From positions 1-63,971 of the forward strand of contig JAIETF010000027.1 in NCBI GenBank assembly GCA_019745415.1: a stretch of DNA of 63,971 nucleotides, given 5' to 3'. Within the stretch, counting starts at the first letter, position 1, and every line of letters starts with the position of its first letter. The position numbers were made by a program, and so were the translations under genes. Positions 1 through 8,567 of the stretch are shown here, one piece after another. Origin of the DNA: Candidatus Obscuribacterales bacterium. GTDB lineage: Bacteria > Cyanobacteriota > Vampirovibrionia > Obscuribacterales > Obscuribacteraceae. The notes under the pieces are model-generated. The model worked only from the letters and a program-made list of their open reading frames with translations, had not been told where the DNA came from and searched no databases.

Positions 1-20
1 TTGCCTAGATAAATAGGGTT

Positions 21-39
21 GTAGGCGGTAGCCGCCTAC
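21..39. other. Perfect short hairpin near window start
   Basis: Eight-base arms (21-28 and 32-39) are exactly complementary around a TAG loop. No U-tract follows on either strand. It is probably the 3' signal or an intergenic hairpin of a gene lying outside the window. I see no gene in bases 1-190. Confidence 0.35.
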
Positions 40-190
40 AGGAGTCGGACTGCTCCCCAATCAAACATTTCCCTGTTTGACCAGCACCTTTGTCCGCAAG
101 AAAGGCCCCACCGTCGGGCGGAAGTAGCATCATCGAATGTTATAGAGATGGCATTGATGACTCCCTGAGACGGATAGAGGATTGGGATTG

Positions 191-217
191 GAAGAGGCAC
201 CTTTGGAGCGCCTCTTC
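191..217 (-). terminator. Hairpin after the 316-aa membrane protein gene
   Basis: GAAGAGGC (191-198) pairs perfectly with GCCTCTTC (210-217), 14 bases downstream of the stop codon at 231. The T-rich side (CTTTTCTG) is on the plus strand, so it may work in both directions or mainly for plus-strand transcripts. Confidence 0.45.
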
Positions 218-230
218 CTTTTCTGTACGC

Positions 231-1181
231 TCATTGCCTGTGTCCTGCGATCAAGCTCTTGATCTGGCTGAGCAGACCTTCGAGATGGCGCAGGCGAGCG
301 GAGTCACGCTTTTGTCTGTTCTTGTTGCCCTTGCTCTCGGGATAAATCACACGGCCGCTCAAAATGCGCTCGGGTTTTCCATCATTTGAAAGAGATTTCT
401 GGACCTCTTCAAAGATAACTCCCGGCACGCGTCTCAGCTTGCTATGCAGTTCTTTCCACTGGCGTTTGGACAATTCACTCTTAATCAGCACAGTGACTCT
501 TTCTCTAGTGAACGAGATTGAGGCAAGGGCTGTTTCGGAGTTCAAGATGACGACATCAGCGCGGTTTGCTTGCGGCTTGACTTCAGGTTCAACTTCGCTA
601 ACCTGAACCTTTTCAGGTTCGTCCTTTACCAGCGCTACCTCGGAGACGGGCTCCGGCTGCGCCACGGTAGGCTGTTTGACGGCCTCCAGCGATTCTCGTT
701 TCTGGTCGGAACGAAGTCTCGCTACGGTAAGGATTTTCGCGGTGTAGCTGCCGGGAAACCACTCTTTATGACTACCGGCCAGGTTGAACATTTCTGTGCT
801 TATACGAGCCAGAAAAGTCGTTTGTAGCGGGACCAGAACGCCCAAGAAGACTCCGAAATACCAGCGGTAGGTATACGGCTCACTGAGCTGGGTCATACCC
901 CAGACCGACATCAAGCCGATGATCGAGGCATTGAAGATGCCTAGACACCAGGCGTAATGACCGTTCAGAGATCTTTCCCAGAGTCTGCTTAGCGCGAACT
1001 GGCTGAAGAGCAAACCACTTGCTATGACGATGGCGAAGAGCAGGGACAGGAACCAGCCCTGTTCGCTAATCATCATCAGGCCGTCTGCCACGAAACCAAT
1101 TTGCGTGGCAGCCAATAATAGATTGAGTACGAGGGTGGCCACGGCCAGGTCACCATCATACCGCCTGGTTAGGGTCGACAT
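231..1181 (-). CDS. Hypothetical four-helix membrane protein
   Basis: I do not recognise this 316-residue protein. The N-terminal part holds four probable membrane segments (about residues 13-36, 43-64, 74-95 and 105-125). A cytoplasmic-looking half follows, with an acidic Val/Glu/Pro-rich linker (about 175-215) and a basic, Arg/Lys-rich C-terminus. The reading frame stays open 36 codons upstream, but AGGAG sits seven bases before the ATG at 1181, so I take that start. The gene stands alone between a hairpin at 191-217 and a 550-bp gap. It could be a membrane-anchored scaffold or sensor; nothing in the sequence fixes a function. Confidence 0.72.
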   Translation of the reverse strand: MSTLTRRYDGDLAVATLVLNLLLAATQIGFVADGLMMISEQGWFLSLLFAIVIASGLLFSQFALSRLWERSLNGHYAWCLGIFNASIIGLMSVWGMTQLSEPYTYRWYFGVFLGVLVPLQTTFLARISTEMFNLAGSHKEWFPGSYTAKILTVARLRSDQKRESLEAVKQPTVAQPEPVSEVALVKDEPEKVQVSEVEPEVKPQANRADVVILNSETALASISFTRERVTVLIKSELSKRQWKELHSKLRRVPGVIFEEVQKSLSNDGKPERILSGRVIYPESKGNKNRQKRDSARLRHLEGLLSQIKSLIAGHRQ

Positions 1182-1736
1182 TGATATCTCCTGTTTGAGC
1201 CATGCGGCAGGTCGCTCTGCTATCTCGCGCAAAGCCACCTGCACCATTGCCCTAACATAGAACCAAATCTGCCGGACTGGGAAGTCCATGTGAAAGTTGA
1301 GATAAATGCAGTACTTGGGTTCTTTTGGTCTTTATCGATGTCTCTTTGGGCTGTTGGGGATTTCTAAAACGATACTTAGAATCTGCCCTTTTGGAAGTGC
1401 CATTGTCAATGGTGTCGTCGAGTTTGCATTAGCGCAATTTGAGATTTAATATGGACTGTTCTTTTGCTAACTCTTGCGAACCGCATGGCGGCTTGCATAT
1501 ATAAAGGTACGTCTTAAGGGGTGCGCTAGCTAGTGGTATCGCGGGTGGTATTATGTATGGGCGTGCAAAAACGCACCCGTAATGCTAGTGATTGCGGATG
1601 TCTATTGTATCGATAGCTGCTATTAATGCCGACTGCGCGTGAAAAACATGTGAAAGTGAACCTACTTCCAAAGTCTCTTTTCGAAGAAATAGAACTGTTT
1701 GTTTGACCAGCTGCGTCAGAAGACAACCCGCTTGAA
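1182..1736. other. Intergenic region without a convincing gene
   Basis: About 550 bases between two minus-strand genes. It is AT-richer than its surroundings. Short frames at 1526-1809 lack a ribosome binding site and show no recognisable protein. It probably carries the promoter of the 316-aa protein gene; I cannot pick out a clear -35/-10 pair. Confidence 0.5.
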
Positions 1737-2117
1737 CTAGTGTCTCAGAGCCTTTCGCCAGTGGGGATAAGTCGCAAAAAGAATACTGCCGGCACAAAGA
1801 GGCCAGCAACCGGCGATGGCGAAGGTCGTAATCCAGAGAATTTCTTTAGTAACAAATAGACGAGAGGTCCAACGGTAATTGTCTACCTCGGGCGTCGGCA
1901 TTTTGCTTTGCGATTCTTGTAAATCAAAACTCAATTGTCCGTGCAGAAATGTGATGAATACTGCGGCGCCACCTAGCCAGTCAGTGAGGCGGTTGCCGCT
2001 CAGTGCGGCTATACTGCTGAGCGCAACAGCCACAAGCAGAGCCTCCAGCATGGTTATTTGGCTTGCCTTGAAGGCTAGCGATGTGGTTTTTTCAGGCAGG
2101 GTCTCTGTTTGCAGCAT
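1737..2117 (-). CDS. Hypothetical small membrane protein
   Basis: 126 residues, not recognised. Three hydrophobic stretches (about 22-41, 45-62 and 93-115) suggest an integral membrane protein with a polar loop around residues 65-90. The start is well supported: GGGAGG lies four bases upstream of the ATG at 2117. It is followed on the same strand by no close partner. The terminator of the next upstream gene (2217-2255) lies in front of it, so it is probably transcribed alone. Confidence 0.72.
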   Translation of the reverse strand: MLQTETLPEKTTSLAFKASQITMLEALLVAVALSSIAALSGNRLTDWLGGAAVFITFLHGQLSFDLQESQSKMPTPEVDNYRWTSRLFVTKEILWITTFAIAGCWPLCAGSILFATYPHWRKALRH

Positions 2118-2216
2118 AAAACCTCCCAGGGGCTAGCTGGGCTCAAGAGCATTCCTTTTCTTTATGCCCGCTTTTTCTGTTTTGATGCAATATTAAATGC
2201 AGTAGTAGAAAATCGC

Positions 2217-2255
2217 AAAAAAGGGGAGAATCGAAATCAATTTTCGATTCTCCCC
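2217..2255 (-). terminator. Rho-independent terminator after yqhA
   Basis: A perfect 14-bp stem (2223-2236 with 2242-2255) is followed on the minus strand by six U residues (2217-2222). It lies 20 bases after the stop of the YqhA-family gene and ends the terC-yqhA transcript. Confidence 0.88.
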
Positions 2256-2275
2256 AAGGCTGAACTGCCTAGGTC

Positions 2276-2812
2276 TTATTCTTTATCTTTGCTGTGCATC
2301 AGACGCCAGACCAAGGCGGTCATGAGTGTGGTGAGCATGAAGACCAGGTGGATGGAGATATGTGCTACCCAGATTTCAGTGGGCACCACATTGACGCTGA
2401 CCAGGTCTTTCAAGATCATGACGCTTGATACACCAGTGAAGGCAAGACCCATCTTCACTTTCAGCACAATCGTGTCGACCTTCCTGAGCCAGAAAGGACC
2501 TTCGCCGTGCAGATGCTCTTGGAAGCGCCGCACATAGATTTGATGCCCGCCCATGATGGTGACGATGAGCAGGGTGCAGATCATCGCCTGGTCGAGCAAG
2601 GTGACGATGGTGATGAGAAGAGCCTGGTCGATGGCTTTGTCTGCCTCTAGAAGATTGGGCAGGTCCAATACCAGGAGCGCTACTTTGTAGAGAAAGCGCG
2701 CCAGGAAGACCAGAAGCGCCAGCGTCAGACCGATGTTGATCGGATAGAGCAGCCAGCGAATCTGGTAAAGCCAGTCGTCCAGTTTCGGCTTCGTGTCGGG
2801 GGGTTGTGACAT
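2276..2812 (-). CDS. yqhA: YqhA family (UPF0114/TIGR00645) membrane protein
   Basis: 178 residues, the usual length of the family. An N-terminal RWLLYP-type motif (residues 19-24) begins the first of about four membrane helices. The sequence matches E. coli YqhA in layout: a central aspartate in the LLDQA segment, a conserved WL-K-D region (about 108-112) and a final helix after the IHL motif. Function is not established for the family; it is an inner-membrane protein. AAGGAGG lies five bases before the ATG. It sits 25 bp downstream of terC, so the two are probably cotranscribed, and a strong terminator follows. Confidence 0.85.
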   Translation of the reverse strand: MSQPPDTKPKLDDWLYQIRWLLYPINIGLTLALLVFLARFLYKVALLVLDLPNLLEADKAIDQALLITIVTLLDQAMICTLLIVTIMGGHQIYVRRFQEHLHGEGPFWLRKVDTIVLKVKMGLAFTGVSSVMILKDLVSVNVVPTEIWVAHISIHLVFMLTTLMTALVWRLMHSKDKE

Positions 2813-2837
2813 AGCCCCTCCTTTTCTGAGGTTGCGG

Positions 2838-3788
2838 TTACTTCTTCTCTTCTTTGCGAGGAAAGAGCAGGGACAGGACCACCGAAGCCGTGATGGTCAC
2901 AGCGATGACGGCGAGCGACAGCACGACCGGCACCTTGAAGAAGTCGACGATGAGCATCTTGGTGCCCACGAAGACGAGGATGAAGGAGAGCCCGTACTTG
3001 AGCAGGTGGAAGCGGTGCACGACGCCAGCCAGCAGGAAGTAGAGCGAACGCAGACCGAGGATGGCGAAAACGTTGCTGGCGAAGACCAGGAAGGGGTCCC
3101 TCGTGACGGCGAAGATGGCCGGGATGGAGTCGACGGCGAAGACCAGGTCGGTGAATTCAACCAGGAGCAGCACCAGGAAGAGCGGAGTGGCGTGCCAAAC
3201 CAGCTTGCCGCCGCTCTGGAGCGAAGACTGCTTCACAAAGAAGCGGTCTTCATGATACTGGTCGGTGACCGGCATCAGCTTGCGGAACCACTTCAGGAGC
3301 TTGTTGTCCTCAACCTTGATCGCCGCTTCGTGGTTCTGGAAGGCCATCTTGGCGCCGGTGAAGAGCAGGATGGCACCGAAGATGTACATGACGAAGTGGA
3401 ACTGTTCCACCAGGTAGGAGCCGGCAGCGATCATGGCGCCGCGCATGGCGAAGGCGCCTAGAATGCCCCAGAAGAGCACTCGGTGCTGATACTTGAGCGG
3501 CACTGCGAAAGCGCCGAAGAGCAGCACGAAGACGAAGATGTTGTCGACCGAGAGGGCTTTCTCGATCAGGTAGCCGGTGAGGAATTCGACCGCCGGCTGG
3601 GCGCCCATGGTGTAGTAAATGACGCCGTTGAAGGCGAGAGCCAGCGCGACCCAGACAGCGCTCCAGGTGACTGCTTCCTTGAACGAAGGCTCGTGCGCCT
3701 TACGGTTGAAGACGCCCAGATCGAGGGCCAGCATGAAGGTGATGAGCGCGCCGAAGCCGCCCCAGAGCCACATTTGAGTGGGTTCCAT
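2838..3788 (-). CDS. TerC/Alx family integral membrane protein
   Basis: 316 residues, close to E. coli Alx (about 320). The family is polytopic and linked to metal (Mn) homeostasis and tellurite or pH stress. Seen here: the hallmark helix LSVDNIFVFVLLF and the second hallmark block with FAVDSIPAIFAVTRDPF, both with conserved membrane-embedded aspartates, plus further helices to the C-terminus, which ends in a Lys/Glu tail. The frame extends upstream, but AAGGATAGAG before the ATG at 3788 fixes the start. It lies 11 bp after the 159-aa unknown gene and 25 bp before yqhA, which suggests one operon running from about 6317 to 2276. Confidence 0.93.
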   Translation of the reverse strand: MEPTQMWLWGGFGALITFMLALDLGVFNRKAHEPSFKEAVTWSAVWVALALAFNGVIYYTMGAQPAVEFLTGYLIEKALSVDNIFVFVLLFGAFAVPLKYQHRVLFWGILGAFAMRGAMIAAGSYLVEQFHFVMYIFGAILLFTGAKMAFQNHEAAIKVEDNKLLKWFRKLMPVTDQYHEDRFFVKQSSLQSGGKLVWHATPLFLVLLLVEFTDLVFAVDSIPAIFAVTRDPFLVFASNVFAILGLRSLYFLLAGVVHRFHLLKYGLSFILVFVGTKMLIVDFFKVPVVLSLAVIAVTITASVVLSLLFPRKEEKK

Positions 3789-3799
3789 GTTCTCTATCC

Positions 3800-4279
3800 T
3801 TAGATTTGGTTGATGATGCGGTCGATTTTCGCCCACAGCTCAGCATCGTGCTCTTGGCTGAGGGCGTAGATGATGAACCTTTTCAGGTTCGGTGCATCAA
3901 AAGTGTTGACGTACAGTTCTTGCAGTGCTCGCTTGAGGAGCCCTGCATCGAGGCGGCTGAGCACCAGCACGTCGTCTGATCCGGCCGAGCGAACCAGCAG
4001 GAAGGCCAGGTTCTCGGCTATGGTGGGAAGGAAGTCGGGACTGGTCGGCTGGACGGTTTCGCGCAAATAGGGATAAGCGCTTTCTTGCACATACCAGACC
4101 TTGGTGTTGAGATCGAACTTGCCCAAAAGCTGCTTCAGCTCTTGCTGCTCTTTTGAGGCTGGGTTCGGCTGGGTTTGCAGCTCTTGGAAGAGCGCAGCCG
4201 CCTTGGTGGTGATGGCCAGGATGTTATGGAAGTAGGGACTGGATGATTTGAGGGGAACCTTGTTGCTGGAAGTTTGCAT
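3800..4279 (-). CDS. Unknown protein, short paralogue of the neighbouring 321-aa protein
   Basis: 159 residues, soluble, mostly helical, no known family recognised. Residues about 85-140 align with residues about 110-167 of the adjacent upstream gene product: DDVLVLSRLDAGLL here against EQVLMVSRLTPEDL there, each followed by a short helical segment ending in FI. The N-terminal helix (LF-E..KF-L pattern) is also similar. This version lacks the coiled coil and membrane anchor of its neighbour. GAGG precedes the ATG at 4279. It is between the 321-aa gene and terC (11-bp gap), so a functional link to TerC is likely by position only. Confidence 0.78.
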   Translation of the reverse strand: MQTSSNKVPLKSSSPYFHNILAITTKAAALFQELQTQPNPASKEQQELKQLLGKFDLNTKVWYVQESAYPYLRETVQPTSPDFLPTIAENLAFLLVRSAGSDDVLVLSRLDAGLLKRALQELYVNTFDAPNLKRFIIYALSQEHDAELWAKIDRIINQI

Positions 4280-4342
4280 AGATGCCTCGCAAATGATGGC
4301 AGAGGCGGTTACCTTCACCGCCTCCGCCTTTGGTTTGTCAGG

Positions 4343-5308
4343 CTACTCGTTGCTGCCGAGGAGCTCGTACAGGTTGGTGCCGTTCACTTCACCGAAGAAA
4401 AGCATGCCCAGGGTGATAGCCAGACCGCCGGTGAGCATCAGCCACTTGACCAGAGGATGGGTCGGGTTGTCCTTGCGCCACTGCCGCTCCCGAGCGATCA
4501 CTGCCTCGCGGAAGAGATCGTCTTCGCTCTTGCCGGCATTGGCCAGGGCGATGCGATCTTCCTCTTCCTTCTTAAGGCGTTCCTTCTCGGCGCGCTCGGC
4601 GCTCTCGGTCTTGAGCACCTCGATGTAGGCATCGGCCTGGCGAGTCGCCTCTTCGACGATCTTGCCGAGCTTGTCGCTGAAGTCCTTGAAGTGAGTCTCC
4701 CGGTGCTCCGCCATGGTGCGAGCCAGTTCGCTGCGAGCGCTCTCGGCAGTCTGCGCGAGGTCTTCCTTGATCTTGAGGAAGGTCGGATTGCAGTCGATGC
4801 ACTTCTCGACCATGCGGCGCAGGATGAATTCGCTCAGTTTGTCGCCCTCCAGCTCGTAGAGCTTGTGCTGGGAGAGGAAGTCGACCAGGTCTTCCGGGGT
4901 GAGGCGGCTGACCATGAGCACCTGCTCGGGAGCCATGTCGCCGAGCTTGGCGGTGAGGATCTCGGCCATGTAGCGGCTGAGGGCTTCGATGTACTCACGC
5001 CCAGTGTCCGAGTTGAGCACGTCGGCATCCATGGAGAGCGTGTGATAGACGTAGGGCGAAGGACGCGGAGCCAGAAGCGCCCTTGCCAGCCGGCGACGGT
5101 AGACGATGCTGTAGAGCTTGTCCTTGTCGATCTCGATTTCCTTGGGCTTGAAGGGCGATTCGGTGCGGTAGCTGGTCAGACCGAACTTCTTGAAGAGTTC
5201 ACGCAGCCTGGACAGCCGATTTGCGTCGGTGCGGGAGTCTTCCAGAAGGATTTTGAAGGTCTCGACAAAGAGGGGCGTCAGAACATTAGACTTGGTTTCG
5301 GTCGTCAT
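4343..5308 (-). CDS. Unknown coiled-coil protein with C-terminal membrane anchor
   Basis: 321 residues. Residues 1-170 form a helical globular part that is paralogous to the next gene (shared V-L-x-x-S-R-L motif at about 130-136). Residues about 178-285 are a charged Ala/Glu/Arg-rich coiled coil. Residues about 286-305 are a membrane helix, followed by a short tail. The layout is that of a tail-anchored cytoplasmic protein. The ATG at 5308 lies inside the end of the upstream gene (23-nt overlap), which suggests translational coupling. Not a recognised family. Confidence 0.8.
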   Translation of the reverse strand: MTTETKSNVLTPLFVETFKILLEDSRTDANRLSRLRELFKKFGLTSYRTESPFKPKEIEIDKDKLYSIVYRRRLARALLAPRPSPYVYHTLSMDADVLNSDTGREYIEALSRYMAEILTAKLGDMAPEQVLMVSRLTPEDLVDFLSQHKLYELEGDKLSEFILRRMVEKCIDCNPTFLKIKEDLAQTAESARSELARTMAEHRETHFKDFSDKLGKIVEEATRQADAYIEVLKTESAERAEKERLKKEEEDRIALANAGKSEDDLFREAVIARERQWRKDNPTHPLVKWLMLTGGLAITLGMLFFGEVNGTNLYELLGSNE

Positions 5309-6317
5309 GATGGGTCTCTCGTTGTTTGAGTTGTTTTCGCAGGTGGAAGGCAGTGGTGCCGTCGCCAGGACGATTCCTGGTCTCGTAGAAGCGCGCCGCC
5401 AGGTCGATATCACCCTTGTCGGCTGATTCCGTCCCTCTTCTCTTGACGCGAAGAAGGGCGCGGATCTGCTCGGCGCGTTCTCTTAAAGGTCCAGAAGGGT
5501 CGAGGTTGGGCACTGCACCGGTGCTTTTTCTTAAAGCACAAAAAGCAGCTAGTTCGTCTAGGCTCTGGGCGGTGGCGAGGGTCTCGTCGCCTACCAGTAG
5601 AGACGTCTCTTCCAGATGTTCGAGAAGTCTCAGTTGCCTGCGGAACATAGGTGCCGAATTGCTTGGTTCTGAAATGACACGAAGTATTTTCTTTACCTCG
5701 TCGCTCTCAAGCCCGAAATAATGTTCGGTCCATTCGAGTAGCTCCAACGAGGCCTGTTCGCCTGCTTCCTCCGGCAGTACCCTGGCTGCAATGGCGCGCA
5801 GTTTGAGAACTTCCAGATGCAGAGCGGGGTTCTGCATGCGCTTTTCCTGGCCGAAGCGATCCAGCAGTCTTTGCAGCGTCTTCAAAGCTAGATCGGCTTG
5901 TTTGCCGTCTAGTTCGAAACGGGCGACTGCCAGTTCGTATTCGTCTACATCTTTATGGTTGGGACGACCGAGTTCGTCGATGATCCGCATTCCATAATAG
6001 AACCAGGCGGCGGCGGGCTGACGTTGATGGTCTTGGGCCAGCAATTCGCCCATGCATCTGATGTTCCGCAGCCGATAGATATGAACGTCACCGTAAAGGT
6101 CGCGGTCCCTTTTAATGAACTGGCGAGTGAACTCGATGCTTCTTGCCAACCCGGGCTGTTCCAGGCTTTTGGAGGCGCCTTGGTGTGAGTTGGGTAGGCA
6201 GGCGTCCCGAGCAATCTTAAAGATTGACTTGTGGGCGTCTGGTTCGGCGTAGCGATCTTTCCAGAGAAGATATAGTTCGCGCAAGATAAGAAGGGCAACA
6301 CCATAGCCAAGAAGCAC
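5286..6317 (-). CDS. N-anchored TPR-like helical repeat protein
   Basis: 343 residues. A short hydrophobic N-terminus (about 1-18) looks like a membrane anchor. The rest is helical with tetratricopeptide-like character: Ala/Leu pairs such as AAAWFYYGMRIIDELGRP and ALKTLQRLLDRFG, and long Leu-rich helices to the end. It resembles proteins that count or bind partners through stacked helices. I infer a scaffolding role from this and from the operon with the TerC-linked pair. The start is GTG at 6317, seven bases after AAAGGAGT. The stop overlaps the next gene by 23 nt. Confidence 0.72.
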   Translation of the reverse strand: MLLGYGVALLILRELYLLWKDRYAEPDAHKSIFKIARDACLPNSHQGASKSLEQPGLARSIEFTRQFIKRDRDLYGDVHIYRLRNIRCMGELLAQDHQRQPAAAWFYYGMRIIDELGRPNHKDVDEYELAVARFELDGKQADLALKTLQRLLDRFGQEKRMQNPALHLEVLKLRAIAARVLPEEAGEQASLELLEWTEHYFGLESDEVKKILRVISEPSNSAPMFRRQLRLLEHLEETSLLVGDETLATAQSLDELAAFCALRKSTGAVPNLDPSGPLRERAEQIRALLRVKRRGTESADKGDIDLAARFYETRNRPGDGTTAFHLRKQLKQRETHHDDRNQV

Positions 6318-6441
6318 GATTACTCCTTTCGTAGTGAAACCGCTCAGATGGGTATCTGGGCGGGGCTTAGGAAACTGTGGTGGAAATGGACTTGGGTTGA
6401 ATTAAGGTTTGCTGGTATGGAAAGTTATGAATATGCATGTA

Positions 6442-6455
6442 TGCATAGTTATGCA
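6442..6455. promoter_or_regulatory. Inverted repeat TGCATA-GT-TATGCA, copy 1
   Basis: Perfect 6-bp arms around a GT spacer, inside a 24-bp stretch (6437-6460) repeated at 6817-6840. It lies 125 bp upstream of the GTG start at 6317. The form suits a dimeric DNA-binding protein; no regulator can be named. Confidence 0.45.
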
Positions 6456-6821
6456 AATGAAGGAACGTTTGCAAGTTTTCCTTAAATTTGGCGGTATGCC
6501 CCGAAAAACTGGCGAAAGGATGCCTCCCCTGGTCTCGTATTGGCGTTGTGCGGATTTTTGCTGTGTCGGGATTGTTCGACTTTGCCAAAATTGAATGAGG
6601 CAAGAGCCTGGCAGCGCCACCGCATCCGGTGAATTTACACTGGCGCGGTTTATGCTAGCCCTTCGTTTTTCCTTAAGAATTTAGTTGTTCATTCCTATAT
6701 ATAGCGCCAATACAACCGGTTTCCTCTTTGCAGTTGCAGCTGCTTTGTGGTGGCGGTGGTGGTGGTAGTGGGAAGGTTCTTAAGGTTGGTTGCAAAGATA
6801 GATAGTTGCGAAAAACAATGT

Positions 6822-6835
6822 ATGCATAGTTATGC
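6822..6835. promoter_or_regulatory. Inverted repeat TGCATA-GT-TATGCA, copy 2
   Basis: Identical to the copy at 6442-6455, exactly 380 bp away. Sequence to the left of the two copies is loosely similar (GGTT-rich, then AGTT.TGAA/AGTTGCGAA), so the pair may be an old duplication rather than two independent sites. Confidence 0.42.
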
Positions 6836-7306
6836 AAATGACTGATTCGACGCAAGCCTTTTGTGAATTTAGCCGGGTGCGGTGACTTGCCCCACTATTT
6901 TCTTTCGCTATCACCGGGAACTGACAGAGTTGCTTGTATTGCAGTCTCTGACAGGGGCGGGATTCGTTTCTGTGTGAACGTGCTGTGAACAAAACCGAGC
7001 TAAAATGCCACCAGATTTGGTGTTGTCAGGGTGGCGCGGCTAGTGCGGGGTTTGGGCTGTATCTAAGGTATACTCAGCGTTTCGGCTGTCTTTCTTTTCT
7101 CTTTCTGTAATCTTTCGTTGATGACTTTTAGAAAGGATTTGGCTCTTTTGGGCCGATTAACTGCTGAGCCAAACTTGAGCCAGGATTGGTTCTTGGATGA
7201 TTGAGCGGGCGGCGAGATTTTGATGTCATGGTGGCGGTTACGGTGCTAACGTCTTTATATCTCGCAATAGATCTTATATGACATAGTAAGGTTGTGGAAA
7301 AGGAAA

Positions 7307-7333
7307 GGCATGGAGGTTGGACCTTCTCATGCC
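7307..7333 (-). terminator. Probable terminator after the YihY gene
   Basis: GGCATG (7307-7312) pairs with CATGCC (7328-7333), with an inner AGGT/ACCT stem. On the minus strand the hairpin is followed by the pyrimidine-rich TTTCCTTTTCC. It is 30 bp after the stop codon. Confidence 0.55.
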
Positions 7334-7363
7334 TTCTGAACTGCAATCGTTTACTCCTCTTGG

Positions 7364-8275
7364 CTATTTCTTGTGATTCTCTGCCATCGCCGCCAGCTTG
7401 TTGATTTCGGCAGAGATTAGCAGGACCAGGCTCATTAGCCAGAACCAGACCATAAGCATCATCAAGCCCCCGAGAGAGCCGTAGGCGGTGCGGTAGTTGG
7501 CGAAATGTTCCAGGTAGTAGCGGAAGCCCGAGGTGGCCAAAAGGAATACCACGGTACCAAAAGTGGCGCCGGGAGACACCCAATGTTTGCGTCCGGTCCT
7601 CTTGTGAAGCGATGGACCGAAGTGGAAAGTGAGGGCGAAGCTGGCGTAGATTACCGCAAAGAGTAGAAGCCACTGCAGCGCTGTGGCGCCGAGCAGAAGC
7701 CAGCCGGAGAGAGCCAGCCACTGGGTCAGTTTGGGACCGACCAGTATGGAAACGAAGGCGAAAGTGAAGAGCCCAGCTTGCATGAGAACAAGCGCTATCG
7801 CTGTCAGCTGGAGGCGCCAGTATGAGCGGGCTTCGCTCACCGCGAGGATGCGATTGAGAGAGTTGATTACCTCTGAAAAGAGGCTTGTAGAGGTCCAGAC
7901 CGCCAGAAAGAGAGTGATGCTAATCACCCCTAGGCTCGGCTGGGTCTGAATATGTGCCAGTTGGGCGAGGATGAGGTCCGCCACGTCGGTCGGAAAGAGT
8001 TTCCTCAGGATCAAGCCTACATCGCCGCCGGAGAAGCCGGGAGCGTTGCCGCCGCCAGCTGCTAGGTCGGGAAGCAGCTTGGCTGCCACCGTGATCACCA
8101 GAGTGATGAACGGTATGAAGGCGAGCATGGCGCTATAGGCAATTGCCGAGGCACGAGAGAGGATCTCGTGCTTATTCAAAACGAAGCGGATAGCTCGGTA
8201 AGAAAGCTGAGCCAGGGTTAGCTGCTTGCGCAGGAGGTGCTCTTTGAGAGTGTTTAACAGGTCTCTTTCTGTCAT
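7364..8275 (-). CDS. YihY/virulence factor BrkB family membrane protein
   Basis: 303 residues, a normal length for this family of polytopic inner-membrane proteins (once called ribonuclease BN in error). Seen: an N-terminal amphipathic region, the family motif RASAIAYSAMLAFIPFITL (about residues 41-59), and further helices including the segment with Gly-Gly-Leu-Met-Met-Leu-Met-Val-Trp near the C-terminus, which is the typical conserved end block. The family has about six helices; transport substrate is not settled. GAGG lies seven bases before the ATG. It follows the TerF-like gene and its repeat array on the same strand. Confidence 0.9.
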   Translation of the reverse strand: MTERDLLNTLKEHLLRKQLTLAQLSYRAIRFVLNKHEILSRASAIAYSAMLAFIPFITLVITVAAKLLPDLAAGGGNAPGFSGGDVGLILRKLFPTDVADLILAQLAHIQTQPSLGVISITLFLAVWTSTSLFSEVINSLNRILAVSEARSYWRLQLTAIALVLMQAGLFTFAFVSILVGPKLTQWLALSGWLLLGATALQWLLLFAVIYASFALTFHFGPSLHKRTGRKHWVSPGATFGTVVFLLATSGFRYYLEHFANYRTAYGSLGGLMMLMVWFWLMSLVLLISAEINKLAAMAENHKK

Positions 8276-8289
8276 GGATACCTCATAGA

Positions 8290-8314
8290 AGAGCGCGCCT
8301 TGGCGGCGCGCTCT
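8290..8314 (-). terminator. GC-rich hairpin after the 79-bp repeat array
   Basis: A perfect 10-bp stem (8290-8299 with 8305-8314) with a five-base loop. No U-tract follows on the minus strand; the next sequence is the ribosome binding site of the YihY gene. It probably ends or attenuates the TerF-like transcript, or protects its 3' end. Confidence 0.5.
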
Positions 8315-8330
8315 CTTTAAAGACTGAATT

Positions 8331-8567
8331 AGACCAACATGCCCTTCGCCCGGGATGTATCTAGATTTGCAGTGCGGGCTCGGGCACGTCGATTTAACGC
8401 TGGAACCTCAGACCAACATGCCCTTCGCCCGGGATGTATCTAGATTTGCAGTGCGGGCTCGGGCACGTCGATTTAACTCTGGAACCTCAGACCAACATGC
8501 CCTTCGCCCGGGATGTATCTAGATTTGCAGTGCGGGCTCGGGCACATCGACCTCACGCAAGACCTTT
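8331..8567. repeat. Three tandem 79-bp repeats at the 3' end of the TerF-like gene
   Basis: Units start at 8331, 8410 and 8489, spaced exactly 79 bp. The fourth occurrence of the unit's first 22 bp (8568-8589) is the real end of the coding sequence. Each unit thus carries the last seven codons plus stop (TAA or TGA kept in each). A 17-bp unrelated spacer comes next, then an inverted copy (CAGTGCGGGC) of coding bases 8585-8594. Units 1 and 2 differ at one base (G/T near 8399/8478); unit 3 diverges over its last ~25 bases. 79 is not a multiple of three, so the array does not extend the protein. Confidence 0.92.

Larger units (their letters stand above)
6318..7306. other. One-kilobase intergenic region with a repeated palindrome
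   Basis: No supported gene. It holds two copies of a 24-bp sequence (6437-6460 and 6817-6840), each with an inverted repeat (see separate entries), a GGTGGC-rich tract around 6749-6770 and AT-rich stretches. Short frames crossing it have no ribosome binding site and consist largely of low-quality sequence. It is the probable promoter region of the 6317-2276 operon. Confidence 0.6.

Noticed and set aside
1526..1809. Short minus-strand frames between the first two genes
   Set aside because: No ribosome binding site, no membrane or signal pattern, and overlap with a supported CDS end.
6367..6992. Small minus-strand peptides sharing a CITMHT segment
   Set aside because: The similarity comes from the duplicated 24-bp palindromic DNA element; there are no translation signals.
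8331..8567. CRISPR-like array at the 79-bp repeats
   Set aside because: The units are contiguous 79-bp tandem copies without unique spacers, and they contain gene-end sequence.
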